A stretch of 64,000 nt of DNA, from assembly GCF_003367195.1 (NCBI RefSeq), contig NZ_QRGO01000001.1:1598501-1662500 (forward strand), written 5' to 3'. The notes beneath the pieces were generated by a model. It ran no database searches. It was not told where the DNA came from and saw nothing but the letters and a program-made list of their open reading frames with translations. Positions 27,732-37,670 of the stretch are shown here, in pieces (within the stretch, counting starts at the first letter, position 1; each line of letters begins with the position of its first letter). The translations under genes were made by a program, and so were the position numbers. This stretch comes from Undibacter mobilis (GTDB lineage Bacteria > Pseudomonadota > Alphaproteobacteria > Rhizobiales > Xanthobacteraceae).

Positions 27732-28847
27732 ATGACCGCCTACATCCTCCGTCGCATCCTGTTCATGATCCCGACCATGATCGGCATCATGCTGGTGTCT
27801 TTCGTCGTGGTGCAGTTCGCGCCCGGCGGTCCGGTCGAGCAGGTCATCGCCAAACTGCAAGGCTCGGATACCAGCGCGACCTCGCGCATTTCCGGCTCGG
27901 CCGGCGGCGACTTTGGCAGCCGCGGCATGGCGCAAGGCGGCTCCGGCGTCGATGCGACGACGTCCAAATATCGCGGCGCCCAAGGCATGGACCCGGCGTT
28001 CATCAAGAAGCTGGAGCAGCAGTTCGGCTTCGACAAGCCGGCCCATGAGCGCTTCCTGCTCATGATGTGGAACTACATCCGCTTCGATTTCGGTTCGAGC
28101 TATTTCCGCGACGTTACCGTGCTGCAGCTGATCAAGGAGAAGCTGCCGGTGTCGATGTCGCTCGGCATTTGGATGACGCTGCTGACCTATCTCATCTCGA
28201 TTCCGCTCGGCATCAAGAAGGCCGTCGATTCCGGTTCGCAGTTCGACATGTGGACCTCGACCGTCATCATCATCGGCTATGCCATCCCCGGATTTCTGTT
28301 TGCCATCCTTCTGATCATCCTGTTTGCCGGCGGCTCGTTCTTCAACTGGTTTCCGTTACGCGGGCTGGTGTCCGACAATTTCTGGGCCATGCCGTGGTAC
28401 CAGCAGATCATCGATTATTTCTGGCACCTGACGTTGCCGATTATCGCGATGGCGCTGTCGGCCTTCGCCACCATGACCCTGCTGACCAAGAATTCGTTCC
28501 TCGACGAAATCCGCAAGCAATATGTGTTGACCGCGCGCGCCAAGGGCTGTTCCAGGAACCAGGTGCTGTACGGCCATGTGTTCCGCAACGCCATGCTGAT
28601 CGTGGTGGCGGGGTTCCCGTCGGCTTTCGTGAGCTCCTTCTTCGCCGGCTCGCTGCTGATCGAAACGATTTTCTCGCTCGACGGTCTCGGTCTGCTCGGC
28701 TTCGAAAGCGTGCTCAACCGCGATTATCCCGTGGTGTTTGCCACGCTCTACATCTTCTCGCTGGTCGGTGTGGTGGTGAACCTTGTCTCCGATCTCACTT
28801 ACACCTGGATCGATCCGCGCATCGATTTCGAGTCGCGGGAGGTGTGA
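27732..28847 (+). CDS. yejB: Peptide/microcin C-type ABC transporter permease YejB
   Basis: 371 residues with about six membrane segments. The first helix is IPTMIGIMLVSFVVVQFAPGG. The following periplasmic loop is unusually Ser/Gly-rich. The cytoplasmic EAA loop is KQYVLTARAKGCSRNQVLYGH, and the late segment LIETIFSLDGLGLLGF is characteristic of DppB/YejB. It forms the membrane channel with YejE. It follows the second binding-protein gene by 46 bp and precedes yejE by 3 bp. Confidence 0.94.
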   Translation: MTAYILRRILFMIPTMIGIMLVSFVVVQFAPGGPVEQVIAKLQGSDTSATSRISGSAGGDFGSRGMAQGGSGVDATTSKYRGAQGMDPAFIKKLEQQFGFDKPAHERFLLMMWNYIRFDFGSSYFRDVTVLQLIKEKLPVSMSLGIWMTLLTYLISIPLGIKKAVDSGSQFDMWTSTVIIIGYAIPGFLFAILLIILFAGGSFFNWFPLRGLVSDNFWAMPWYQQIIDYFWHLTLPIIAMALSAFATMTLLTKNSFLDEIRKQYVLTARAKGCSRNQVLYGHVFRNAMLIVVAGFPSAFVSSFFAGSLLIETIFSLDGLGLLGFESVLNRDYPVVFATLYIFSLVGVVVNLVSDLTYTWIDPRIDFESREV

Positions 28848-28850
28848 GCC

Positions 28851-30008
28851 GTGGACGCCCGCACCGCAAACGCCGCGACCGTCGCGCCGCGACCGTGGAT
28901 CAAGGTGTCGCCGCTGAACAGGCGGCGCTGGCAGAACTTCAAGGCCAACCGGCGCGGCTACTGGTCGTTGTGGGTCTTCATGATCCTGTTCGTGATCTCG
29001 CTGTTCGCCGAGTTCGTCGCCAACGACAAGCCGATCTACATCCACGTCAACGGCAAGTCCTATTTCCCAGCGGTGGTGACTTATCCGGACACGGCCTTCG
29101 CCAAGGAGAAGGATCCGCTGCTGTTCGGCACCGCGGCCGATTATCGCGACGACTACCTGATGGAGCTCATCAGAAAGGAAGGCGGCTTCGTGGTCTGGCC
29201 GCCGATTCCATTCTCCTATTCGACGCAAGTGTCGAAGCCGCCATCGCCGTTTCCGTCGAAGCCGACCTGGGCCCTGACGCAGGCCGATTGCGACTTCGCT
29301 GCCAAGAACAATTTCGCCAAATGCGGCACGCTGGAAACCAACTGGCTCGGCACCGACGACGGCGGACGCGACGTGATGGCGCGGCTGATTTACGGCTTCC
29401 GCATTTCGGTGCTGTTCGGCCTGTGCCTGACCATCGCCTCGTCGATCATCGGCATCGCGGCCGGCGCGGTGCAGGGTTATTTCGGCGGCTGGACCGATTT
29501 GTTGTTTCAGCGTGTCATGGAAATCTGGACCTCAGTGCCTGAGCTGTATCTGCTGCTCATCATCTCGTCGATCCTGGTGCCGGGCTTCTTCGTGCTTCTC
29601 GGCATCCTGCTGCTGTTCTCATGGGTGCGGCTGGTCGGGCTGGTGCGTGCGGAATTCCTGCGTGGCCGCAATTTCGAATACATCCAGGCGGCTCGCGCGC
29701 TCGGCGTCACCAACATGACCATCATCTTCCGCCATTTGCTGCCGAACGCGATGGTGGCGACCTTGACCTTCCTGCCGTTCATTTTGTCGTCGTCGGTGAT
29801 GACGCTGACGGCGCTCGATTTCCTCGGATTCGGCCTGCCGCCGGGTTCGCCATCGCTCGGCGAACTCCTGAGCCAGGGCAAGGCCAACATCCAGGCGCCG
29901 TGGCTCGGCCTCACCGGCTTCTTCGCCATCGCCGTCATGCTGTCGCTGCTGATCTTCATCGGCGAGGCGGTGCGCGATGCCTTCGATCCGCGGAAGACGT
30001 TTGCATGA
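28851..30008 (+). CDS. yejE: Peptide/microcin C-type ABC transporter permease YejE
   Basis: 385 residues beginning at a GTG three bases after the yejB stop. The N-terminal cytoplasmic segment and one helix are followed by a long periplasmic loop (about residues 60-160), a known feature of YejE. Then NWLGTDDGGRDVMARLIYG and the remaining five helices; the EAA loop is RGRNFEYIQAARALGVTN. It pairs with YejB. The stop overlaps the yejF start (ATGA). Confidence 0.94.
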   Translation: MDARTANAATVAPRPWIKVSPLNRRRWQNFKANRRGYWSLWVFMILFVISLFAEFVANDKPIYIHVNGKSYFPAVVTYPDTAFAKEKDPLLFGTAADYRDDYLMELIRKEGGFVVWPPIPFSYSTQVSKPPSPFPSKPTWALTQADCDFAAKNNFAKCGTLETNWLGTDDGGRDVMARLIYGFRISVLFGLCLTIASSIIGIAAGAVQGYFGGWTDLLFQRVMEIWTSVPELYLLLIISSILVPGFFVLLGILLLFSWVRLVGLVRAEFLRGRNFEYIQAARALGVTNMTIIFRHLLPNAMVATLTFLPFILSSSVMTLTALDFLGFGLPPGSPSLGELLSQGKANIQAPWLGLTGFFAIAVMLSLLIFIGEAVRDAFDPRKTFA

Positions 30009-31633
30009 CCGATCCGCTCCTCAAGGTCGAAAATCTGTCGGTGGCCTTCGGCGTCGGTGCGCATGAAGTGCACGCGGTCCGCGGCGTGTCGTTCGCGATC
30101 GGCAAGGGCGAGACGGTGGCGCTGGTCGGCGAGTCCGGTTCGGGCAAGTCGGTGACGGCCCTGAGCGTGATGAAGCTGCTGCCTTATCCGCCGGCGCGGC
30201 ATCCGTCGGGCTCGATTCTGTTCAAGGGCCAGGAGCTGCTGTCCATGCCCGAGGACGAGATCCGCAAGGTTCGCGGCAACGACATCACCATCATCTTCCA
30301 GGAGCCGATGACGTCGCTGAACCCGCTGCACACGATCGAGAAGCAGATCGGAGAGGTGCTGCTCCTGCACAAGGGGATGACCGGGCAGGCGGCGCGCACG
30401 CGCATAATCGAACTGCTGACACAGGTCGGCATTCCCGATCCCGAGGGCCGTCTGCAGAGCTATCCGCATCAGATGTCCGGCGGCCAGCGCCAGCGCGTCA
30501 TGATCGCCATGGCGCTGGCGAACGAGCCCGACCTGCTGATTGCCGACGAGCCGACCACCGCGCTCGACGTCACGGTGCAGGCGCAGATCTTGAAGTTGCT
30601 GAAGGACATCCAGACGCGGCTCGGCATGTCGATGCTGTTCATCACCCACGACCTTGGCATCGTGCGCAAGCTCGCCGACCGGGTCTGCGTCATGCAGCGC
30701 GGCGAGATCGTCGAGCAGGGGCCGGTGGAAGAGGTGTTCACCAAGCCGCAACATGCCTACACCCAGGCGCTGCTCGCCGCCGAACCGAAGCCGGACCCGG
30801 CGCCGCCGAAGCCTGATGCGCCGCTGGTGGTCAGGACCGACGATCTCAAGGTGTGGTTTCCGATCAAGCGCGGCGTGCTGCGCAAGGTGGTGGGCCATAT
30901 CAAGGCGGTCGATGGCGTCTCGGTCGAACTGCGCAAGGGCGAGACGCTGGGCGTCGTTGGCGAGTCTGGGTCCGGCAAGACCACGCTGGGTCTTGCCATC
31001 CTGCGCCTGATATCGTCGGACGGGCCGATCGTCTTCATGGGCGAGCAACTGCAGGGCCTGAAGTTCAAGGAGATGCGGCCGCACCGCCGCCAGATGCAGA
31101 TCGTGTTCCAGGACCCTTACGGGTCGCTCAGCCCGCGCATGTCGGTGTCCGACATCATCGAGGAGGGGCTATGGGTCCATCACGCGAAGATGGACGACGC
31201 CGAACGCGAACGCCGCGTCGTCGCGGCGCTGGAAGACGTCGGCCTCGATCCGGCAACGCGCCACCGCTATCCGCACGAGTTCTCCGGCGGTCAGCGCCAG
31301 CGCATAGCCATTGCCCGCGCGCTGGTGCTGGAGCCGACCTTCATTGTGCTCGACGAACCGACATCGGCGCTCGACATGCTGATCCAGGCGCAGATGGTCG
31401 ATCTGTTGCGCGACCTGCAGAAGAAGCGCGATCTCACCTACATGTTCATCTCGCATGATCTGCGCGTGGTCGCGGCGCTGGCGTCGCGGCTGCTGGTCAT
31501 GCGCAACGGCAAGATGGTGGAAGAGGGCGCCGCCGCCGAATTGTTCAAGAACCCGAAGAGCGATTATACCCGCGCGCTGTTTGCTGCCGCCTTCCGCATC
31601 GAGACGGCGGCCGAAGCCGCCGTGGCGCCCTAA
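30005..31633 (+). CDS. yejF: ABC transporter ATP-binding protein YejF (duplicated ATPase)
   Basis: 542 residues with two complete ATPase domains. First: Walker [10 protein letters not shown], signature MSGGQRQR, Walker [13 protein letters not shown]. Second: [29 protein letters not shown]. It energises the YejBE permease at the inner membrane. The start is the ATG overlapping the yejE stop; the frame is open further upstream but that part lies inside yejE and has no protein logic. Last gene of the five-gene operon. Confidence 0.95.
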   Translation: MTDPLLKVENLSVAFGVGAHEVHAVRGVSFAIGKGETVALVGESGSGKSVTALSVMKLLPYPPARHPSGSILFKGQELLSMPEDEIRKVRGNDITIIFQEPMTSLNPLHTIEKQIGEVLLLHKGMTGQAARTRIIELLTQVGIPDPEGRLQSYPHQMSGGQRQRVMIAMALANEPDLLIADEPTTALDVTVQAQILKLLKDIQTRLGMSMLFITHDLGIVRKLADRVCVMQRGEIVEQGPVEEVFTKPQHAYTQALLAAEPKPDPAPPKPDAPLVVRTDDLKVWFPIKRGVLRKVVGHIKAVDGVSVELRKGETLGVVGESGSGKTTLGLAILRLISSDGPIVFMGEQLQGLKFKEMRPHRRQMQIVFQDPYGSLSPRMSVSDIIEEGLWVHHAKMDDAERERRVVAALEDVGLDPATRHRYPHEFSGGQRQRIAIARALVLEPTFIVLDEPTSALDMLIQAQMVDLLRDLQKKRDLTYMFISHDLRVVAALASRLLVMRNGKMVEEGAAAELFKNPKSDYTRALFAAAFRIETAAEAAVAP

Positions 31634-31710
31634 TTGGGTCACGCTTTCTTGATTCGGACTTGAGGGTGCGGATCGTGCAAGAGCGTTACGTCCCTCCCGG
31701 AGTTGGAATC

Positions 31711-32397
31711 GTGATCCTATCGCGCCTTGCTATCGCCGCCGCCGTGCTGATGACATTGACCGCGCCGCCACCGGCGCGCGCCGATGATGCCGCCCAGTTT
31801 CCCATCATCGCCGACGACGGCAATGTCATCGCCAATCACAGCGTTTCGAATGAGCTGATCGCGCGTATTGAGAAGCTCAAGAACATCGTGGTCGTCGGCA
31901 ATCCGGCCGGCAAGGTGACGTTGTACGAGTTCTACGATCTCAATTGTCCCTATTGCCGCCGCGCCTCGGAAGACATCGATGAGCTGCTGCAGGCCAATCC
32001 GAGCCTGCGTCTGGTGCTGGTGCCGTTCCCGGTGCTCGGCATTCCGTCGATCCTGGCGGCGCGGGTGGAGTATGCGGTGAACCGCATGGCGTCGCCGGAG
32101 AACGCCTACAAGTTCCACCGCACGGTCTATCAGGGCCGCGGCACCGTCGACGACAAGCGCGCCTTCGCGGCGGCGCAGTCGATCGGCCTGGAAAGCGTCG
32201 AGCTGCGCCAGATCGCCAACGAGGATACTTTCGGCACCGTGATGAAGGAGCATCTGCGCGTCGGCGATGCACTTGGCATCCAGGCGACGCCGGGGCTGGT
32301 CCTCGGCGGTGTCGCCATCATCGGCTATCCAGGCAAGAAGGCGCTTGCCGAGGCGATCGGCGCGGTTGGCAAATGCGGCACGGTGATGTGCCCGTAA
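31711..32397 (+). CDS. DsbA-family thiol:disulfide oxidoreductase, exported
   Basis: About 228 residues from the GTG at 31711. That start is chosen because GGAG lies eight bases upstream and it opens a good signal peptide (RLAIAAAVLMTLTAPPPARA). An upstream TTG at 31660 would add 17 residues before it. The thioredoxin-like domain has the active site CPYC (Cys79-Cys82) in YEFYDLNCPYC, and the cis-Pro loop is GIQATPGLV. It probably oxidises or isomerises disulfides in periplasmic proteins. An extra Cys pair near the C-terminus (KCGTVMCP) is unusual. Confidence 0.88.
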   Translation: MILSRLAIAAAVLMTLTAPPPARADDAAQFPIIADDGNVIANHSVSNELIARIEKLKNIVVVGNPAGKVTLYEFYDLNCPYCRRASEDIDELLQANPSLRLVLVPFPVLGIPSILAARVEYAVNRMASPENAYKFHRTVYQGRGTVDDKRAFAAAQSIGLESVELRQIANEDTFGTVMKEHLRVGDALGIQATPGLVLGGVAIIGYPGKKALAEAIGAVGKCGTVMCP

Positions 32398-32415
32398 GCG
32401 TCGATTCAATCTCCG

Positions 32416-32492
32416 TTCATTCCCGCGAAAGCGGGAATCCAGATCGTACGCGCGGTTTGACAAGGCTGGGTCCCCGCTTTCGCGGGGACGAA
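32416..32492. repeat. Intergenic palindromic element (copy 4)
   Basis: About 77 bp between the convergent DsbA-like and NlpC/P60 genes. It opens with TTCATTCCCGCGAAAGCGGG and AATCCAG, and closes with GGCTGGGTCCCCGCTTTCGC and GGGGACGA. Both arms hold a small hairpin. In this convergent position it probably terminates both genes. Confidence 0.7.
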
Positions 32493-32511
32493 CAGTCTGA
32501 TGTCACCGCGC

Positions 32512-33348
32512 TCACAACCGCTTGACCGACGTGATCTCGCTGTCGGTTGACTTGATGCGCGCAATTGCTTCAGCGATGGGCTCGGCCTCGACCATCATGT
32601 GATGGGCGTTGGCATGGATGAGCGTCTGCGCATCGCGCGCGATGGCGACGTGTCCCTTCCAGAACAGGAGGTCGCCGCGCCGGATGTCGGCCAGCGAAAC
32701 GGGCGTGCCAAGCACGCGCTCCTGCATATAGGAATCGCGTGGGCAGGGCTGTCCGGTGGCATTCAGTGCCACTTGCACGAGGCCGGAACAGTCGATGCCA
32801 AGCGACGACTTGCCGCCCCACAGATAAGGAGCGCCTCGAAACATTTCGGCGAGGGCGACGAAATCACCGCGTGCTTCGCCAAGAGCGGCCACATGACCGA
32901 GCGGATAGTGCCAGCCATAGCCGTCGATGGCGAATGTATCGGTCGTGCGGGTCACGGCAAGACGGGCGCCCATCGGCAGCGCAATCATCGGCGGCAACTT
33001 GATGTCGGCGGCGGGAAAGCCAAAAGTACGCGGCACGCTGACGCGATGCGTCGGTTCAGGGCTGAGCGGCCCGAGCGCATTGGCCGACAGGTAGCCGACA
33101 TAGCCGTCAGCCTTCAGCTGGCCCCAGGCCCAGCCTTCCTCGCTCACTTCGTACACCGTGACGCGCTCGCCCTTCAGCGCCTCGGTGTCGAGCGCGGCCT
33201 CGTGCGCCGGGTCGCGCCGCAAATCGGCAATCGGTTCGATGATTTCGTAAAGCGTACCGTTGACGAAATGCGCAGCCTCGACTTGTCCACGCAGGTGAGC
33301 GGCGGCGATGTCGCGGCGATAGGGATTGAGGCGGGGATCGAGAGCCAT
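32512..33348 (-). CDS. NlpC/P60-family cell-wall hydrolase
   Basis: About 278 residues. Two SH3-like regions (near residues 55-90 and 100-160; VTVYEVSEEGWAWGQLKADG) precede the C40 peptidase domain. The catalytic Cys187 is in LGIDCSGLVQ, His233 in KGHVAIA and His245 in LIHANAHH. It should cut peptide stems of murein or a related gamma-D-Glu peptide. No signal peptide is seen at this start, so it may act on recycled muropeptides in the cytoplasm. An ATG at 33363 overlapping the upstream aminopeptidase stop is also possible. Confidence 0.9.
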   Translation of the reverse strand: MALDPRLNPYRRDIAAAHLRGQVEAAHFVNGTLYEIIEPIADLRRDPAHEAALDTEALKGERVTVYEVSEEGWAWGQLKADGYVGYLSANALGPLSPEPTHRVSVPRTFGFPAADIKLPPMIALPMGARLAVTRTTDTFAIDGYGWHYPLGHVAALGEARGDFVALAEMFRGAPYLWGGKSSLGIDCSGLVQVALNATGQPCPRDSYMQERVLGTPVSLADIRRGDLLFWKGHVAIARDAQTLIHANAHHMMVEAEPIAEAIARIKSTDSEITSVKRL

Positions 33349-33355
33349 TGGCGCC

Positions 33356-34726
33356 CTAGCCATACCGCTCACACAAAACCGCATACAGTGCCCGTGCCGC
33401 CATCAGTTCGGCACCCTCGGGACGGCCGGGCCGCGCCGATGGCGTCCAGGCGAAGATGTCGAGGTGCATCCATGACGGTGAGTCGACGAACTTCTTGAGG
33501 AACAGCGCCGCGGTGATGGCGCCGGCCATACCATCGCTGCCGACATTGTTGATGTCGGCGGCCTTGGAATCGAGTTGCGATTCGTAGGGCTGCCACAAGG
33601 GCAGCCGCCATACCGGGTCGTTCTCGGTAAGGCCCGCTTTGCCCATGTCGGCGGCCAGCCTGTCGTCATTGCTGAACAGCGCCGGCAGTTGCGCGCCAAG
33701 CGCAACGCGGGCCGCGCCGGTGAGCGTGGCGAAATCGACGAGCAGCGCCGGCTTGTCCTCGCTCGCCAGCGTCAGCGCGTCGGCCAGGATGAGGCGGCCT
33801 TCGGCATCGGTATTGCCAATCTCGACTGTGAAGCCCTTGCGCGAAGTGAAGATGTCGCGCGGCCTGAAGCTCTTGCCCGACACCGAGTTCTCGACCGCCG
33901 GAATGAGCACGCGCAGGCGCAGCTTCATCTTGCCGGCCATGATCATGTGAGCAAGGCCGAGCACGGTGGCGGCGCCGCCCATGTCCTTCTTCATGTTGAG
34001 CATGCCGCTCGATGGCTTGATGTCGAGGCCGCCGGTGTCGAAGCACACGCCTTTGCCGACCAAAGTCACCTTCGGGTCTTTTTCTTTGCCCCAGGTGATG
34101 TCAATCAGACGCGGCGCGCGCGGCGAGCCCATGCCGACCGCGTGGATCAGCGGGAATTCCTTGGCGAGCTTGTCGCCGCCAGTGACCTGGATCTTGGCTC
34201 CGTGTGCGGCCGCGAGCTTGCGCGCCGCAGCCTCGAGTTCCTCCGGTCCAAGATCGTTGGCCGGCGTATTGATCAGGTCGCGCGCCAGCGCCACGCCTTC
34301 GGCGATGCGGCTCACCTCGCTGCCGTCGACGCCCTTGGGCAGAACCAGTTTGACCTTGCGGGCATCGGCCTTGCGGTAGCGCGTGAACTGGTAGGCGCCG
34401 GTGGCGAAGGCCAGGGCCGCCAGCCGCGCGTCATGCGGCGCGTTGGCGAAGCGATAGGTGCCGGCTGGCAGCAGATTGACCAGGGCGCCGGGCCGGAAGG
34501 TGTCGATCGTGTCGCCCGGCTTTTCCAATCCGAACAGCACACCGGCAAGCTTGCCGTCCTGCGCCGGAATGAGCAGCAGCCGTCCCGGCTTGGCCTCGAA
34601 ACCGGCGGCTGCGGCGAAGGTTCGCTCGCGTTCGCCGAAGCCGGCCATAACCGCCTCCGCGTTGCCGGCATGAACAAACCAGATCGGGGTGCCGCGCGAT
34701 TCCGCGCCTGCAAACACGGGGTGCAT
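33356..34726 (-). CDS. Leucyl aminopeptidase family (M17) protein
   Basis: 456 residues. The M17 catalytic domain has the metal-binding VGKGVCFDTGGLDIKPS (residues 223-239) and the signature NTDAEGRL (305-312). The two-zinc ligands and catalytic Lys are in place. It removes N-terminal residues from peptides in the cytoplasm. Its stop is 7 bp from the NlpC/P60 start on the same strand. The pair (cell-wall peptidase and aminopeptidase) would suit muropeptide or peptide recycling, which is inference. The N-terminal domain is divergent, as in the PepA-like Rhizobiales subgroup. Confidence 0.92.
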   Translation of the reverse strand: MHPVFAGAESRGTPIWFVHAGNAEAVMAGFGERERTFAAAAGFEAKPGRLLLIPAQDGKLAGVLFGLEKPGDTIDTFRPGALVNLLPAGTYRFANAPHDARLAALAFATGAYQFTRYRKADARKVKLVLPKGVDGSEVSRIAEGVALARDLINTPANDLGPEELEAAARKLAAAHGAKIQVTGGDKLAKEFPLIHAVGMGSPRAPRLIDITWGKEKDPKVTLVGKGVCFDTGGLDIKPSSGMLNMKKDMGGAATVLGLAHMIMAGKMKLRLRVLIPAVENSVSGKSFRPRDIFTSRKGFTVEIGNTDAEGRLILADALTLASEDKPALLVDFATLTGAARVALGAQLPALFSNDDRLAADMGKAGLTENDPVWRLPLWQPYESQLDSKAADINNVGSDGMAGAITAALFLKKFVDSPSWMHLDIFAWTPSARPGRPEGAELMAARALYAVLCERYG

Positions 34727-34824
34727 GGGTGTCTTACTCCAGGATGCCGGGAACAGTCGGGCGCCCGGCGGCCGGTCATAGCGCCGGACGAGGGTACGAG
34801 CCAGACTAGGCTGACCGGGGCCGG

Positions 34825-34846
34825 TTAACCACTCGTTAGGGTTAAC
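34825..34846. promoter_or_regulatory. Degenerate CtrA-type site upstream of tadD
   Basis: TTAACCAC (one mismatch to TTAACCAT) at 34825-34832 and a second TTAA in GGTTAAC ending at 34846. The site is 56-77 bp before the tadD start. The window's other TTAACCAT copies also lie near pilus genes, which gives this weak site some support. Confidence 0.25.
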
Positions 34847-34901
34847 GTTTTATTGCTCGATTATGCCGCCGGTACCTTCCCCTCGCACAGCTGGGATGTC
34901 C

Positions 34902-35717
34902 ATGCGCCACTCCTTGCGTGATGCTTCCCCCCGCCGGACCCGGTTGCTGGCCGCGGCTGCCGTCGCCGCCGTGCTGGCGCTCGGCCTCGGTGGCTGCAAG
35001 ACCACCAACGACATCACCGGATCAATCGGTGGACGCTCCACGGCCGAGCCGGTCACCGAACGGGACTGGCGCGATGCGCTGGACACGTGGGGCGAGCGCT
35101 ACAAGGCCGATCCGTCCAATGCCGAGGCGGCGATCAATTATGCGCGGGCGCTGCGCGCCACCGATCAGCGGGCCCAAGCCGTCGCGGTGCTGGAGCAGGC
35201 GGCGATCCGCAATCCGAATAATATGGCGCTGCTCGGCGCCTATGGCCGCGCTTTGGCGGTGGTTGGAAACTATCAGCAGGCGCTGGATGCGCTCGGCCGT
35301 GCCCACACGCCCGACAATCCGGACTGGAGCATCCTCAATGCCCAGGGTGCGGTGCTCGATCAGATGGGCCGCAATGCCGAAGCGCAGCGGCATTATTCCG
35401 CGGCGCTCAAGATTGTCCCGGATGAGCCGTCGGTGCTGTCGAATCTCGGCCTGTCTTACGTTCTGACCAAGGACCTCAAGCGGGCCGAGATCACCTTGCG
35501 CCGCGCACTGGCGCAGCCCAATGCCGATCCCAAGGTGCGGCAGAACCTCGCCCTCGTCATGGGCTTGCGTGGCAAATACGCCGAAGCCGAGCGGATCGCC
35601 GGCGAAGGTCTGCCGCCGGATCAGGCCGCGGCCAATGTCGCCAATCTCCGGCAGGTGCTGGCGCAGCAGCAAAAGGGCGGCCGGCCTTACGTGCCGGCGC
35701 CGAATGCCGGCGGCTAG
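34902..35717 (+). CDS. tadD: TadD-like tetratricopeptide-repeat lipoprotein
   Basis: About 271 residues. A lipoprotein signal peptide ends in the lipobox LGGC. Four to five TPR-like helical repeats follow (ALDTWGERYKADPSNAEAAI; NMALLGAYGRALAVVGNYQQ; PSVLSNLGLSYVLTKDLKRA). TadD is the outer-membrane pilotin-like TPR protein needed for Tad secretin function. ATGs at 34896 and 34902 are both open; the second has a better spaced GGGA. It converges on tadC with a 4-bp stop overlap (CTAG), closing the locus on this side. Confidence 0.88.
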   Translation: MRHSLRDASPRRTRLLAAAAVAAVLALGLGGCKTTNDITGSIGGRSTAEPVTERDWRDALDTWGERYKADPSNAEAAINYARALRATDQRAQAVAVLEQAAIRNPNNMALLGAYGRALAVVGNYQQALDALGRAHTPDNPDWSILNAQGAVLDQMGRNAEAQRHYSAALKIVPDEPSVLSNLGLSYVLTKDLKRAEITLRRALAQPNADPKVRQNLALVMGLRGKYAEAERIAGEGLPPDQAAANVANLRQVLAQQQKGGRPYVPAPNAGG

Positions 35718-36688
35718 TTGACGGCCATCACCTTGATGATAGCGGGTCCCAGGATCACGACGAACAGCACCGGCAGGAAGAACAGGATCATCGGCACGGT
35801 GAGCTTGGGCGGCAGGCCGGCGGCCTTCTTTTCGGCTTCCGACATACGCATATCGCGGTTTTCCTGCGCCATCACGCGCAGCATGTTGGCGAGCGGTGTG
35901 CCGTACTTCTCGGCCTGCGTCAGCGCCATACAGACCGACTTGACGCCTTCGAGGTCGGTACGCTTGGCGAGGTTGTCGTAAGCCTGGCGGCGGTCCGGCA
36001 GGTAGGACAGTTCCGCGGTCGTCAGCGTCAGTTCTTCGGCCAGCGGCACCGATTGCGAGCCGATTTCCTCGCCGACCTTTTTCAGCGCCGCTTCGATCGA
36101 CATGCCGGACTCAACGCAGATCAGCAGCAGGTCGAGCGTGTCGGGGAAGGCGCGCTTGATCGAAATCTGGCGCTTCTGGATCTTGTTCTTGAGCAGCATC
36201 AGCGGCAAGTGCATGCCGAGATAGGCGGCGGCGATACAGAGACCGAGCTTGACGGTCGCCGGCTGATCGAATTCGAGGACGACGAACAGGTAGAACGCCG
36301 TCAGCACAAATGCCGCGATCGGCGTCACCATGCGGAAGAACAGGAAGGTGACGTAGGGCGCCTGGCCGCGATAGCCGGCCTGCACCAGCTTGAGCCGGGC
36401 CTCTTCCTGGCCGAACCACTTGTTCAGGTTGAAGCCGTCGACAATCCGCTGGATGTACTGCTTCGGCGATTGCCGCAGCGACACCCTTTCTTTTTCCTTG
36501 GCCATGCGCTCGCGCTCGCGGGCGCGGATTTTCTCACGCTCGATCGCCACCGCTTTCATGCGCTTGTCGAGCGGATTGGCGAAGACCATCGGCATGGTAA
36601 TCGTCAGCACAGTCGCCATGGCGGCGATCGCGGCAAAGATCACCGTCAGGGACTGAGTATTGAGCGCGCTGGCGATCAGGTCGATCAT
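35714..36688 (-). CDS. tadC: Type II secretion system F-domain protein TadC
   Basis: 324 residues with one hydrophobic segment near the N-terminus, two central ones and one at the C-terminus. The T2SSF domain begins at RAFPDTLDLLLICVESGMSI and continues with LTTAELSYLPDRRQAYDNLA. TadC pairs with TadB as the inner-membrane platform of the Flp pilus machine. The start is 2 bp from the tadB stop, so the two are coupled. Confidence 0.93.
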   Translation of the reverse strand: MIDLIASALNTQSLTVIFAAIAAMATVLTITMPMVFANPLDKRMKAVAIEREKIRARERERMAKEKERVSLRQSPKQYIQRIVDGFNLNKWFGQEEARLKLVQAGYRGQAPYVTFLFFRMVTPIAAFVLTAFYLFVVLEFDQPATVKLGLCIAAAYLGMHLPLMLLKNKIQKRQISIKRAFPDTLDLLLICVESGMSIEAALKKVGEEIGSQSVPLAEELTLTTAELSYLPDRRQAYDNLAKRTDLEGVKSVCMALTQAEKYGTPLANMLRVMAQENRDMRMSEAEKKAAGLPPKLTVPMILFFLPVLFVVILGPAIIKVMAVN

Positions 36689-36690
36689 CG

Positions 36691-37668
36691 TCAGAAGTCG
36701 AAGTTGATCATTTTCTTCATGACCAGCACGCCCATCATCATCCAGACCGCCGAGGCGGCGAGCATGATGTGGCCGAGCTGTTCGGTGAAGAGCAGATTGA
36801 TGTATGACGGGCTGGTGATCCAGACGAGGGTCATCACCGCCACCGGCAACGCGCCGATGATGCCCGCGGAAGCCTTGGCTTCCTGGGACATCGCCTGGAT
36901 CTTGGCTTTCATCTTCTTGCGGTCGCGCAAGACGCGCGACAGGTTGCCGAGCGTCTCCGACAGGTTGCCGCCAGCCTTCTGCTGGATGGTGATGACGATG
37001 CCGAAGAAGTTGGCTTCCGGCACCGGCATGCGCTCATAGAGCTTGGCGCAGGATTCTCCGAGCGGAATGCCGATGGCCTGGGTCTCGAGAATGGCGCGGA
37101 ACTCCGAACGCACCGGCTCCGGCGCGTCGATGGTAATCATCTTGATGCAGTCGAGCAGCGGCAGACCGGCCTTGATGCCGCGCACGATCACGTCGACCGC
37201 GTCGGGAAAGCCGTTGAGGAACTTCTGCTCGCGGCGCTTCTTCAAATAGCCCAGCAGCCAGCGCGGCAGACCGAAAGCGCCGGCGAAGGCGAGACCGACA
37301 GCCGGCAGCAGCCCGGCATTGGACATCATACCGACAAGAAACATGCCGATGCCGATGAGCCCGGAAATGATGAAGAAGGTCTGCTTGGACCAGCCGAGGC
37401 CCGCCTGTGTAATGCGGACCGCCAGCGGCGGCGAATTCTGCTTGCGGTTGCGTTCTTCGACTTCCTTGAGTGTATTCTCGATGGTGTCGCGCCGGCTCTT
37501 TTGCGGCCCGCGCGTCTTCCGCGCCATCGGCTCGGCGCGCGCCACGTTGGCGACGCGTTGCTCGGTCTTCTTCTCGCCCGAAAGGATCGGATAGAGAAAA
37601 ACATAGGCAACGCCGCCGATGGCGACGGCGGCGAGAAAGAAGATGGCGAGTGCGTTGATCTCCGGCAC
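36691..37668 (-). CDS. tadB: Type II secretion system F-domain protein TadB
   Basis: 325 residues. One N-terminal helix is followed by a basic stretch rich in Arg/Lys (about 35-60). The T2SSF domain begins with FPDAVDVIVRGIKAGLPLLD and has ETLGNLSRVLRDRKKMKAKI. TadB forms the platform complex with TadC and is driven by the CpaF ATPase encoded next to it. Spacing to cpaF and tadC is 2 bp on each side. Confidence 0.93.
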   Translation of the reverse strand: MPEINALAIFFLAAVAIGGVAYVFLYPILSGEKKTEQRVANVARAEPMARKTRGPQKSRRDTIENTLKEVEERNRKQNSPPLAVRITQAGLGWSKQTFFIISGLIGIGMFLVGMMSNAGLLPAVGLAFAGAFGLPRWLLGYLKKRREQKFLNGFPDAVDVIVRGIKAGLPLLDCIKMITIDAPEPVRSEFRAILETQAIGIPLGESCAKLYERMPVPEANFFGIVITIQQKAGGNLSETLGNLSRVLRDRKKMKAKIQAMSQEAKASAGIIGALPVAVMTLVWITSPSYINLLFTEQLGHIMLAASAVWMMMGVLVMKKMINFDF

Positions 37669-37670
37669 GG

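Noticed and set aside
29621..30004. Upstream extension of the YejF reading frame
   Set aside because: It lies wholly inside yejE; YejF homology starts at the ATG that overlaps the yejE stop.
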